Origin: Musa acuminata AAA Group
Taxonomy: Eukaryota > Streptophyta > Magnoliopsida > Zingiberales > Musaceae
Direction of reading: 5' to 3'
Assembly (NCBI RefSeq): GCF_036884655.1
Contig: NC_088354.1
Span: 17,865,001-17,929,000, forward strand
Length of the DNA stretch: 64,000 nucleotides
In this document: one piece after another, positions 10,842-20,125 of the stretch
How the letters are laid out: each line of letters begins with the position of its first letter
Position numbering within the stretch: position 1 is the first letter of the stretch
Notes under the pieces: model-generated
What the model was told of the DNA's origin: nothing
Database searches by the model: none
The model's input: the letters and a program-made list of their open reading frames with translations, nothing else
Made by a program: the position numbers and the translations under genes

Positions 10842-11677
10842 TGGCTGGTGAGTCAGCACGGTTTGGTCCACAGGCCGACGTCGGGAACTTCTAGTGGAAT
10901 GAGTACGATGATGAGATGGCTGCGCCTCTTGAGCGTCTCGGGCGAGGGTTGGACTGACAGGGTCGGCTGAGTCCTCGCGAGTGGCTGGGGGTTGGGGCTC
11001 CGAGACCTGCCAACTTGAGTGTCGTTTGTGACGGGATGTGTCCTCTCGTCCCCGGGGTGGTTGGCAACCTTTCTTCGTGACGTGGGCGTGCCCTTGGGAT
11101 GGGAGGCGCAGACTGGCGTTGGTTGGGATCCAAAACGATGGACCACCCTCTTCTGCGCACTAGATGATGACTTCGGGGTGAAGACGCCCGCTACTTGGGG
11201 GTGACCACCACCCTGCAAAACGGCCTTCGTCGGGAGCTTCCCGACTTTGGCCCCTCCGACGAGCAAGTCAGTTCGGTTCGCCCTCTTGTGTTTTTTCTCC
11301 ATTTTTCCCCCTCTCGGTCAGGCATCGGATGGGAGTATTTATACCTGTGTGCGAGGGTTGGTTGCGCCTCGGTTCAGCATGGCCATTGACTTTCATGGGG
11401 GTGGGACGACTTCTCTGACGAGATGGCATCTTTGGGGGTTCTTGAGTGGCGTCAAATGGAGCTGCCCCAAGAGCAGACGGCACCGCCCCGAGCTCTCGGG
11501 GTGGTCAAGTCGCATAATATATTGGTATCGAACTTGACGTGGCGTGCACCCTGTGGTTTTGACGGCGTGTGGGGTTGCGTTGGTGGCTGACGGTGTGTGA
11601 TGTTGCTGGTGATTCATCTAGGGCCAAAATATGTCCTATCACTGGTGATTCATCTAGGGCCAAAATATGCCGTATCA
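10842..11677 (-). repeat. Tat-type 3' LTR
   Basis: On the minus strand the LTR starts TGATACGGCATATTTTGG immediately after a G-rich polypurine tract. A TATA box (GGTATAAATACTCCC) lies near 11335-11350 on the minus strand. The end near 10842 is placed where GC-rich LTR-like sequence gives way to AT-rich sequence, and is approximate. The only copy present is the 3' one. Confidence 0.65.
11607..11677 (-). repeat. 36-bp direct duplication at the LTR start
   Basis: GGTGATTCATCTAGGGCC followed by AAAATATG occurs twice in tandem, once ending GTCCTATCACT and once ending CCGTATCACT. The first bases of the LTR are therefore duplicated. Confidence 0.85.
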
Positions 11678-11690
11678 CTTCTCCCCCCCA
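11678..11690 (-). promoter_or_regulatory. Polypurine tract
   Basis: Minus strand reads TGGGGGGGAGAAG directly before TGATACGG, the LTR start. It would prime plus-strand DNA synthesis of the retrotransposon. Confidence 0.7.
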
Positions 11691-12087
11691 TCGGGGCGTG
11701 CCGACAGATCCCCAACGGACCGGGAGGCATGCTTGGGGCTGAGGGACGTGATTGTACTAGGCGTCTCCTTGGGAGAGGTGGATTGACTCGTCGGGGGCGA
11801 TTAGGGGGGTAGGACCCCATGATGCGGGCAGGACCGACCCTGCTAATTGAACCGTGGGGGCCTGATGAAGTGAAATCGAAGCGTCGAGGTCGTCGCGGGG
11901 TGACTTGGATAGCGGGATGCGACTCGGGCATTAAATTAGCCGCAAGGTGTGGCTTGGTCGTTGGAGTCGAGCCCGTGGGCCGAGCGATTACGTCCGGGCT
12001 CGGGTTTCGATGCCAGCGGGTCACAAACCAAGATCGATTTAGCACGCTTTGGACGGGAGCCAGATCTGGGGGCCGAGTGGGTAGATT

Positions 12088-12445
12088 CGACTCTGAATTG
12101 GTCCTAGGGACCGGATAAGTTCGACTCCGATTCTAGTATGGGGATCGAATTTGTGAGCTCGACTTTGAATTGAATCTGGAGACCAAGTTTGTGAGCTCGG
12201 CTCTGAATTGAGTCTATGGACCGAGTTTGTGAGCTCGACTCCGAATTAAGTCTAGGGACCGAGTTTGTGAGCTCAGCTCCGAATTGAGTCTAGGGACCGA
12301 GTTTGTGAACTCGGCTCCGAATTGAATCTGGGGATCGAGTTTGTGAGCTCGGCTTCGAATTGAGTCTGGGGACCGAGTTTGTGAGCTTGACTCCGAATTG
12401 AGTCTAGGGACCGAGTTTGTGAGCTCGGCTCCGAATTGAGTATAA
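12088..12445 (+). repeat. 38-bp tandem repeat array, about 9 copies
   Basis: Units of about 38 bp built on GACCGAGTTTGTGAGCTCGG then CTCCGAATTGAGTCTAGG. Early copies are more degenerate. The array sits between the extra ORF and the LTR of the Tat-type element. Confidence 0.9.
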
Positions 12446-12925
12446 CGGGTCGCCAGTCGGGAGTGACCCGGAGCGACCCGGGTAGGAATCGAGCATGGGT
12501 TGCTGACGGGTCCCTAGTCGGGAGCGATCTTGCGACCCGGGGAAGGATCGAGCTTGGGTGCTGATGGGTCGCCAATCGGGAGCGATCTGGAGCGACCCAG
12601 AGAAGGATCGAGCTTGGGGTGCTGACAGGTCGCCAGTCAAGAGCAATCTGGAGCGTCTCGGGCAGGAATCGAGCACGGGTGTTGACGGGTCGCCAGTCGG
12701 GAGCGATCTGGAGCGTCCCGGGCAGGAATCAAACACGGGTGCTGACGGGTCGTCAGTCGGGAGTGATTTGGAGCATCCTAGGTAGGAATTGAGCACGGGT
12801 GCTGACGGGTCGCCAGTCGGGAGTGATCTGGAGCGACCCAGGGAAGGATCGAGCTTAGGGTGTTGACGGGTCGCCAGTCAGGAGCGATTTGGAGCGACTC
12901 GAGGAAGGATCGAGCTTGGGGTGGT
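12446..12925 (+). repeat. 61-bp tandem repeat array, about 8 copies
   Basis: Units of about 61 bp built on GACGGGTCGCCAGTCGGGAG then CGATCTGGAGCG and AGGAATCGAGCACGGGTGCT. It directly follows the 38-bp array with no similarity between the two units. Short proteins predicted in this array are repeat translations, not genes. Confidence 0.9.
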
Positions 12926-13296
12926 GAGCCATACCTGAACACCGTCTTGCCACATGACGAGCCAAGCGGAGCATCATGGGGCCTGGCGGGAGACTTTATT
13001 TTAAACGGTGCTCAGTGGGGGGTCTCGGGTGATGGGACGCCTCTGGCGGGCGAGTCTGGCGGATCCGAGGGGTTGTGACGGGTCTTAAATGTCGCGACTG
13101 TTGCTCTCCTCGGGAAGCCCTAATCGTCGCCTCGCTGTGGGTCGCGCCCATTTTATAATCCCCATCTAGGGCGGTTATCATCACTCTTGCGATCAGCCTT
13201 TCGTTTTGTGCCTCGGTTCGCTCCTCGCAACTCCGTCGTCTTCTTTGCTTCAATCCCTCGCCCCGACAACTGGGCTTCTTTCCTGCAACTCCGAGG

Positions 13297-15416
13297 TTGG
13301 GATGTCTCCGTCTCCGTCTTTGTCTTTGTCTTTGTTTTCGTCTGTCTTCATTTTCGTCCCCTTCTCTCACTCCTCCCTCGCCTTCCTCCTCTCCTCCTCC
13401 AAGCTCCCGGGATGAGGTAGTGAGCGTGTCCTCGGGTAGCGCCTCTACCAAGGCCTCGAGGGGTTTAGCCGAGCTTGAGGCCCTCAAGTCTTGGCACGAT
13501 GTGGACTCGGTGGTGACCGAGGACTTGTTGAGAGTGCTCCGGGATCGCTACCGCATCCCGGAGTGCTACGACCTGCACGCCCCTCGTCCGGGGCAGTGGT
13601 CGTATGACCGGTTCCCCGACGGGTTCGGGCTGACTGTGGGGGCGCTTGAAGCCGGTCTGCGGTTTCTAGTGCACCCCGTCATTAGGGATTGCCTTCACTT
13701 CTGGGGGATTTCCCCATCCCAGGTGTCGCCCAACTCCTGGCGCTACCTAGTGGCTTTCATCTAGGAGTGTCGGGGGGCTAGGATTGTACCGTCTCGGTCT
13801 TTGTTTCAGGCTTGCTTCCGCTTGGGGAGGGGACCAGGCATATATTACTTGATCGCCCGCAGCGGTTTCAAGATTAGCGGTGTGCCCTCTAACAACAAAG
13901 GTTGGAAGAGGCGCTTCTTCTTCATCAATTGTGATCAAGAGTGGGGCTTCTGCATCGGGTGGGCTATTCGGTCCATCGATAATGCCCTCCCGTCGCTCTC
14001 TACTGGCGACACAGCGATGGTGGATCGTCTAAGGGGTATCTTGTCCTCTTCTCGAGTAATAAAAGAGATGACCGAGGAGTGGATGGTTGGAGCTGAGCTG
14101 AGCCTCGCCACCGGGGGTATGGCCATTCGTATATAATGGCTCATTCGTTCATCCCATGTCGTCTGACCGCTATCTATTCTTGCAAATATAGTGGTACCTA
14201 CGATCAATGAAGAAGACGACCAGCACCAGGGCCGTCAAGGCCCCGTCTCGGGACGGGGAGGGCTCCGGAGGCGGGATTGTCCCGCTGAAGGGTACGCCGA
14301 AGAGGGCGCCGACATCGCCGGCATCGGAGCACCCTCCCAAGAAAATGAAGACGGCGGTTCGAAAGACGCCAACAAGTCGAGCCACTCGCTCGAGCGCCTC
14401 CCTGGCATCGCCCGGGGTCCTTGCCCAAGGGGAGGGCGCGACGAGTAAGAAGGGGAAGGGGTTGGCCGGGTCGTCTGATAGCAACCCTTCCAAGAGGGGG
14501 CTGGCATGCCCCCTGTCGGTGCGGGAATTGTGCCACATCTTCTCCTAGCCCAAGGGTGGGCAGTTCCAAGCCCAACTTATGGCTGATCTTTCGGCCGGGG
14601 AGCCGGGAGCCCCCTACGTCGCCCGGTGGTCGACTCTGAAGGCCGATAGCTGCCCTTGGGGCGATGGGGAAATTGCCCAAGAGTTCGTCCGAGGGGCGCT
14701 GCACCCCTCGCTGGCCAAGGACCTATATTGCTCTGACTCGGAGGTGCTGGTAGAGTGGGCGGCCAAGTCGCTCATCTGGGTAAGTGATGGCCTCTCCTTC
14801 TTGCCGATTCTTTCCCTTGTGGATGCTGACAATGATTCTCATGCAGAGCCTACACTATGGAATGGCGTTGATCGATCGGGTCCTTAACGTTGGGCGGGCG
14901 ATTGGGCGTCAGATGGAGCTCGACGACGCCCTCCGGAAGGTGAACTTGGAGCTGCGAGCCAAGGGGGGTCCGGAGGCAGTTGCCGCGATTGAAGAGCGCG
15001 CCATGACATTGGAGGGGGAGGTGGTTCGTTTGAAGACTGAGCTAGAAGAAAGCCGATCACACATCTGTTCGTTGGATGACGAGCTACTGACCCTCTCCCA
15101 GGACGTTGTGGTCGCCAAGGTGACGACCCAGGCTACCGAGAAGGCACTCGAGGAGGAGCGGCTGGGATTGCCTAGAAGGGTCGAGGAGGCGGTCGCCAGG
15201 TACAAAGTGTCCGTCAGGTTCGAGCGTGGCCTGGTGAGGTCGGGCCGGGTCACGTACGAGTACGGGTATTGGGTGGCCTGTGCTCGTTTTCAGGCGAAGT
15301 ACGCAGACCTGGGCCTAGAGTCAGACCCGTTTATTGACAACCCGGCGGACCAGGACGTCGACATGCCGGCGAACGTTCCCTTCGATGACGGGCTGACGAC
15401 TCCTCCCTTGAGCTAG
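13297..15416 (+). pseudogene. Antisense extra ORF of Tat element, Transposase_28-like
   Basis: The protein resembles the 'putative gypsy type transposon' family common in monocots. An N-terminal globular part has PGQWSYDRFPDGFGLTVGAL, DCLHFWGISPSQVSPNSWRY and SNNKGWKRRFFF, followed by a basic Ser/Pro/Lys linker (14207-14548) and a C-terminal coiled coil (14850-15250). It is interrupted by stops at 13762 and 14546, both in conserved reading. Two introns are plausible: about 14111-14171, and 14780-14846, where GTAAGTG..ATGCAG removal joins AKSLIW to SLHYGMAL. Its role is unknown in all lineages. It converges tail to tail with integrase, 200 bp apart. The start codon is uncertain because the first 40 residues are low-complexity. 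Confidence 0.75.
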
Positions 15417-15618
15417 GGGGTGCACCCCCTCACCTTTTGAGTTTTGTTTTCCTTCCTTTTCTTTGTCTGGTCGGGCTTGGGGCCATGTCGCCCGACCGCT
15501 ATATGTACCTCTTTTATAATCGAGAAGCACTTTCATTTTAGAATTCTGGCTTGCTCTTCTCCCTGACTGTGGATGTGCGGGCTCCCACATCTTTCCTGCG
15601 CCTCGACCAGCCCCCCCT

Positions 15619-16240
15619 TAAGGGTAGAATTTCTTTAGGCTCGTGGCATTCCATGTTCTCGGCAGGGGATTTCCCTCCATAGTTTCGAGTCGGTAGGTTC
15701 CTTCTCATACCATGCCGTAGACTCGATAGGGGCCTTCCCAGTTGGGTGCAAGTTTTCCCCTTGCTCGGGTCGGGTTGCTTACTTCTGCTCTTCGGAGGAC
15801 GAGGTCTCTGACTTGGATCGGTCGCGGACGGACCCTTCGGTTGTATATCCGAGCAGTCGCCTTCTTGTATGCTAGGGCGCGCAAGTGTGCCCTGGCTCTT
15901 CTCTCCTCAAGGAGATCCAGGTTAGCATGCAGTCCCTCCTTAGAGTGCCCTCGCTCATAGTTGGAGGTGCGTAAGATAGGGAATACCATCTCGGGCGGAA
16001 GGACCGCCTTGGTCCCGAATGCCAAGCTGAACGGAGACTCCCTCGGAGTGGTTTTGGGAGTTGTTTGCATTGCCCATAGGACGCTAGGGAGCTCGTCCAC
16101 CCAGGCCCCATGCACGCCCAAGATTCTCCTCTTGAGGCCTTCAAGAATTGCTTGATTCATCACTTCGGTCTAGCCATTGGTTTGGGGGTGTGCGACCAAG
16201 CTAAACTTCAATTGGATTCCGTACGACTGGCAATAAGCAT
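15619..16240 (-). pseudogene. C-terminal integrase of Tat-type gypsy element
   Basis: Minus-strand translation from about 16240 gives AHPQTNG, stop, TEVMNQAILEGLKRRI with the third catalytic acid in the TEVMN context, then the C-terminal domain (LAPNWEGPYRVYGMV, stop, EGTYRLETMEG, TWNATSLKKFYP, stop). Relatives read NGQTEVMN, so the first stop is a CAG-to-TAG change. The 5' part is missing because copia sequence abuts at about 16240. Confidence 0.85.
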
Positions 16241-17534
16241 CGAAAAGCATTATGGTCAAGGGAGTATCCAATAAAAACATAAGGTTTAGATTTTTGATGT
16301 TAGCTTATGTGAGGCATAGGGACAGAGCCATGGATAACATAAACATCCAAACACTTTGAGTTTTTGAAGGTTTGTAGATTTGTGAAATAATTTTTTAAAT
16401 GGTGACTCGTACTCAAGGACAGGAGTGAGAATACGATTAATGAGGTAGACGACAGCTTGAAATGCTGCAGTCCAAAAAGTTGGTGGCATAGAGACTTGGT
16501 GTAGGAGTGTGAGACCAGTTTTAACTATATGTCAATGTTTGCGTTCAGTAGAGCCGACGAGTTGAGGAGTGTGTGGAGGTGACTTGAGGTGTTATATACC
16601 ACAAGCAGATAAGCAGGATGTGAGGGCTTGATATTCATCGCCACCATCGGAGTAAACAGTTTTAATTTTAGACTGAAAAAAATTCTCGACCAATCTTCGA
16701 AAGTTGGTAAAGACTGTTTAAACTTCAGATTTATGGTGAAGATGGTATAACTATGTGTATTTGGTGAAATAGTCTACAAAAATAATATAAAATCTAAATT
16801 TGTCAAAGGAAGTGATTGGAGTGGGGCCCCAAACATCAGTGTAAATAACCTTAAGGGGTTTAGAGCAAGATATGGAGGATTTTTTAAAGGGAAGTCTATG
16901 ATTTTTATTACTTAAACAAGCATCACAATGAGTTATGATGTTATTGATTGTAAGCGTAGAAAGAGAATAATGGGAAAGTAATTTTTTCTGAATAAAAGTT
17001 AAGGGATGACCAAGACGACGATGCCACACATCAGTTGGAGCTGCGACCGAAGAGTAGACATGGGCGATTTGTGGAATGGACGACCACTCGTAAATGTTGT
17101 CTTTACTCTGGCCTTGGACCAAGGGTGCCCCCGTGCTCAAATCCTTAATAGGAAAGGAGTTAGAAAAGAATTCAATTGAGGTATGATTCTGTTTGTAGAA
17201 TTGAGAAACAGAAATGAGGTTTCGTTTGATGTGGGGTGCACACACAATATCATATAGCGTAAACGAAGTGCTATGTGAATTAAGAATTGTGGAACCAGTA
17301 TGAGTAATGGGGAGTCCGTTACCGTCACCAATGATGATGTCTTCGTTTCTGCTATAGTTGTTGTGGATGGACAAGTTTTGTAAATCAGAGGTGATGTGAT
17401 GAGATGCGCCAGAGTCCACAATCCAATTTTGATGACCAGTAGTCGGAGCAGTTGTAAGATTTACGCGAGGCCAATGCGACGGAGGAGGAAGTCTGGGTCG
17501 AGTTCTACAGACTTTTGCAGAGTGGCCAACTTTG
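16241..17534 (-). pseudogene. Copia protease / integrase, left arm (decayed)
   Basis: The open block 17419-16751 begins at the retropepsin site (DSGASHHIT), then has the GAG-pre-integrase zinc region (WHRRLGHP .. THCDACLSNK) and the start of the integrase core (YTDVWGPTPITSFDKFRFY). Integrase continues through stops to MPPTFWTAAFQAVVYLINRI at 16489-16286. It ends in the post-integrase linker at about 16241, before the RT, so this copy has no reverse transcriptase. A few bases upstream of 17419 encode the zinc knuckle CX2C..H..C in another frame. Confidence 0.85.
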
Positions 17535-18476
17535 TTACATAGTTGGCAAACAACTCTTTGTTTGTGTGATCAGGACGCTAGGGTTGAGGATAATTGAAGT
17601 AGCCGCCTTGATGGTTGTAATTGAAATATGTTGAGGAGGGGAGGTTTGTTTGGAGCCCACGAGTGCAGGTATGTTGGCCAAACCTTTGTTGATAGATTTG
17701 TTATACCGGTTGCTCTTCTTCTTAGATTTTTGACTAACTTGAGCTGTGATGGATAGTCTTGGCAACTTGTCCTCACGCTTGAGATATATTTCATAGTCAG
17801 TCAACTTGTCATAGAGTTCTTCAAATGACATTAGTGAATCACGTGTGCGTATTGCTGCTGCCAATTCCTTGTACTCGTCTCTTAGGCCGTTGAGGATATG
17901 GACAGTAACTTCTTCATCACTGAGGGAATGACCTATCAAGGCCAAGTTATCGATGATAATCCTTATGTTATGTAGATAATCAGTAATAGTACTTCCCTCT
18001 TGTTTTATCGTCATGAGACTGGACAGGAGACTAAGCATGCGAGTGCAGGAACAATTGGCTAGGGTGGTTTGCAACTTGCACCAAGCTTCGGTAGTAGTGT
18101 CACATGAAGAAATGAGTAGGGCGAGAGATCCAGCGATCGAGGCTTGAATAGCTTGAAGGATGAGACGATCCTGGCGTAACCATAATTTGTGGTCTGGATT
18201 TGGTACTGGACTGGGTGCACCTGGGATGTTGAGCATCGCCGGTGGACAACGAAGAGAGCCATCGACATAGCCTAGAAGATCATAGCCAAATAGTAGATTA
18301 GAGAATTGAGCACGCCAGGATGCGTAGTTGCCACCTTTAGATAATTTGAAGGGGATGAGGATTGTTGTATTTATGGAGATAAGGCTTGTATGTGGGAAAG
18401 TACTATGGTTCCCTGCAGGAACAATAATGGGAGCATTAGAGATAGATGATGAGGACATATGGAGGACATGTACCAA
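17535..18476 (-). CDS. Copia gag, left arm (313 aa, open)
   Basis: An open 313-residue copia gag: short Ser-rich N-terminus, then the conserved PFKLSKGGNYASWRAQFSNL entry motif (about residues 42-61), then the UBN2-like gag helices (DYLHNIRIIIDNLALIGHSL, FEELYDKLTDYEIYLKREDK). The frame shifts just before the zinc knuckle, so the product lacks its RNA-binding end. It would package copia RNA. Its mirror copy in the right arm has a stop at 19504. Confidence 0.8.
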   Translation of the reverse strand: MVHVLHMSSSSISNAPIIVPAGNHSTFPHTSLISINTTILIPFKLSKGGNYASWRAQFSNLLFGYDLLGYVDGSLRCPPAMLNIPGAPSPVPNPDHKLWLRQDRLILQAIQASIAGSLALLISSCDTTTEAWCKLQTTLANCSCTRMLSLLSSLMTIKQEGSTITDYLHNIRIIIDNLALIGHSLSDEEVTVHILNGLRDEYKELAAAIRTRDSLMSFEELYDKLTDYEIYLKREDKLPRLSITAQVSQKSKKKSNRYNKSINKGLANIPALVGSKQTSPPQHISITTIKAATSIILNPSVLITQTKSCLPTM

Positions 18477-18606
18477 TATGTGGGAGCAACTAGAAGTCTG
18501 CAGTGAGACAATGATCCGGGAGGAAGAGGTGTTGGTGGCAAATGGGTTGTGGTGGCAAATGGTGGCAAATGGGTTGTGGGTTGTTGATCAATATTGACAA
18601 TGATCA

Positions 18607-19070
18607 ATATTGTGTAAAGCTGCAGATCTCTATGCAGTAGTGCTGCAATCTTTGTGCAACAGTTCTATAGTTGGGAACTTGGAAATGGTTTCGGATGTTG
18701 CTTGTCGAGGCGAAGAAGTAGAGGACAGTAGCTTGGGAGAAGAGCAGATCACTGCTGTTGCAGTTGCTGTGGCAGAGAGGGCTGTTGCGGTTGCAAGGGC
18801 TGCTGCGGCAAGGACGGCGGCAGCGGCACTTCTCGCTCGAGCGAGATACGGGAACGAGGAGGAGAGGTAGCAGCAGCCCTTGCAACTGCAACAGCCCTCT
18901 CTGCCGCAGCAACTGCAGTAGCAGTGATTTGCTCTTCTCCCAAGCTGTTGTCCTCTACTTCTTCGCCTCGACAAGTAGCATCCGAAACCATTTCCAAGTT
19001 CCCAACTATAGAACTGCTGCACAAAGATTGCAACACTACTACACAGAGATCTGCAGCTTTACATAATATT
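18607..19070. repeat. Centre of the copia palindrome
   Basis: Left and right arms pair here with few mismatches. For example GCAAGGGCTGCTGC (ending 18806) faces GCAGCAGCCCTTGC (starting 18870). CAATATTGATC motifs are mirrored at about 18590-18610 and 19065-19090. Reading frames of 86-130 residues on both strands across this stretch are symmetric shadows of alanine- and leucine-coding repeats and are not called genes. Confidence 0.88.
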
Positions 19071-19199
19071 GATCATTGTCAATATTGATCAACAACCCAT
19101 AACCCATTTGCCACCATTTTCCACCACAACCCATTTGCCACCAACATCTCTTCCTCCCAGATCATTGTCTCGCTGCAGACTTCTAGTTGCTCCCACATA

Positions 19200-20125
19200 T
19201 TGGTACATGTCCTCCATATGTCCTCATCATCTATCTCCGATGCTCCCATTACTGTTCCTGCAGGGAACCATAGTACTTTCCCACATACAGGCCTTATCTC
19301 CATAAATACAACAATCCTCATCCCCTTCAAATTATCTAATGGTGGCAACTACACATCCTGGCGTGCTCAATTCTCTAATCTACTATTTGGCTATGATCTT
19401 CTAGGCTATGTCGATGGCTCTCTTCGTTGTCCACCAGCGATGCTCAACATCCCAGGCGCACCCAGTCCAGTACCAAATCTAGACCACAAATTATGGTTAT
19501 GCTAGGATCGTCTCATCCTTCAAGCTATTCAAGCCTCGGTAGCTGGATCTCTCACCCCACTCATTTCTTCACGTGACACTACTGCCGAAGCTTGGTGCAA
19601 GTTGCAAACCACCCTAGCCAATCGTTCCCGCACTCACATGCTTAGTCTCCTGTCCAGTCTCATGACGATAAAACAAGAGAGAAGTACTGTTACTGATTAT
19701 CTACATAACATAAGGATTATCATTGATAACTTAGCCTTGATAGGTCATTCCCTCAGTGATGAAAAAGTTACTGTCCATATCCTCAATTGCCTAGGAGACG
19801 AGTACAAGGAATTGGTAGCAGTAATACGTGCACATGATTCACCAATGTCATTTGAAGAACTCTATGACAAGTTGACTGATTATGAGATATATCTCAAGCG
19901 TGAGGACAAGTTGTCAGGACCATCCATCACAGCTCAAGTCAGTCAATAATTTAAGAAGAAGAGCAACCAGTATAACAAATCTATCAACAAAGGTTTGGCC
20001 AGCATGCCTGCACTTGTGGGCTCCAAACAAACCTCCCCTCCTCAACATTTCAATTACAATCATCAAGGCGGCTACTTCAATTATCCTCAACCCTGGCGTC
20101 CTGATCATACAAATTAACAAAGAGT
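19200..20125 (+). pseudogene. Copia gag, right arm (decayed)
   Basis: Mirror of the left-arm gag with the same PFKLSNGGNYTSWRAQF motif. A CAG-to-TAG change truncates it at 19504. The frame continues (LQTTLANRSRTHMLSLL .. TDYEIYLKREDK) to a second stop at 19947-19949, then to a zinc knuckle region. It is more damaged than the left copy. Confidence 0.82.

Larger units (their letters stand above)
10842..16240 (-). mobile_element. Truncated Tat-type Ty3/gypsy retrotransposon
   Basis: Read on the minus strand: end of integrase (16240-15619), then an extra ORF encoded on the opposite strand (13297-15416), then two tandem-repeat arrays, a polypurine tract (11690-11678) and a 3' LTR (11677 to about 10842). 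Tat-lineage elements are known to carry extra ORFs, sometimes antisense and located between pol and the 3' LTR, and variable tandem repeats before the LTR. All three traits are visible here. The pol side is cut off at about 16240, where copia sequence begins, and I do not see it resume after 22310. Confidence 0.78.

Noticed and set aside
12273..13078. Frames of 72-130 residues in the tandem arrays
   Set aside because: Repeat translations; unit lengths are not multiples of three, so the same unit is read in different frames.
13935..15253. Minus-strand frames of 72-166 residues opposite the extra ORF
   Set aside because: Shadows of the plus-strand Transposase_28-like reading. They show no family motifs and end at its introns and stops arbitrarily.
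18604..19066. Four overlapping Ala/Gln/Leu-rich frames on both strands
   Set aside because: Symmetric products of the palindrome centre. They repeat each other on opposite strands.
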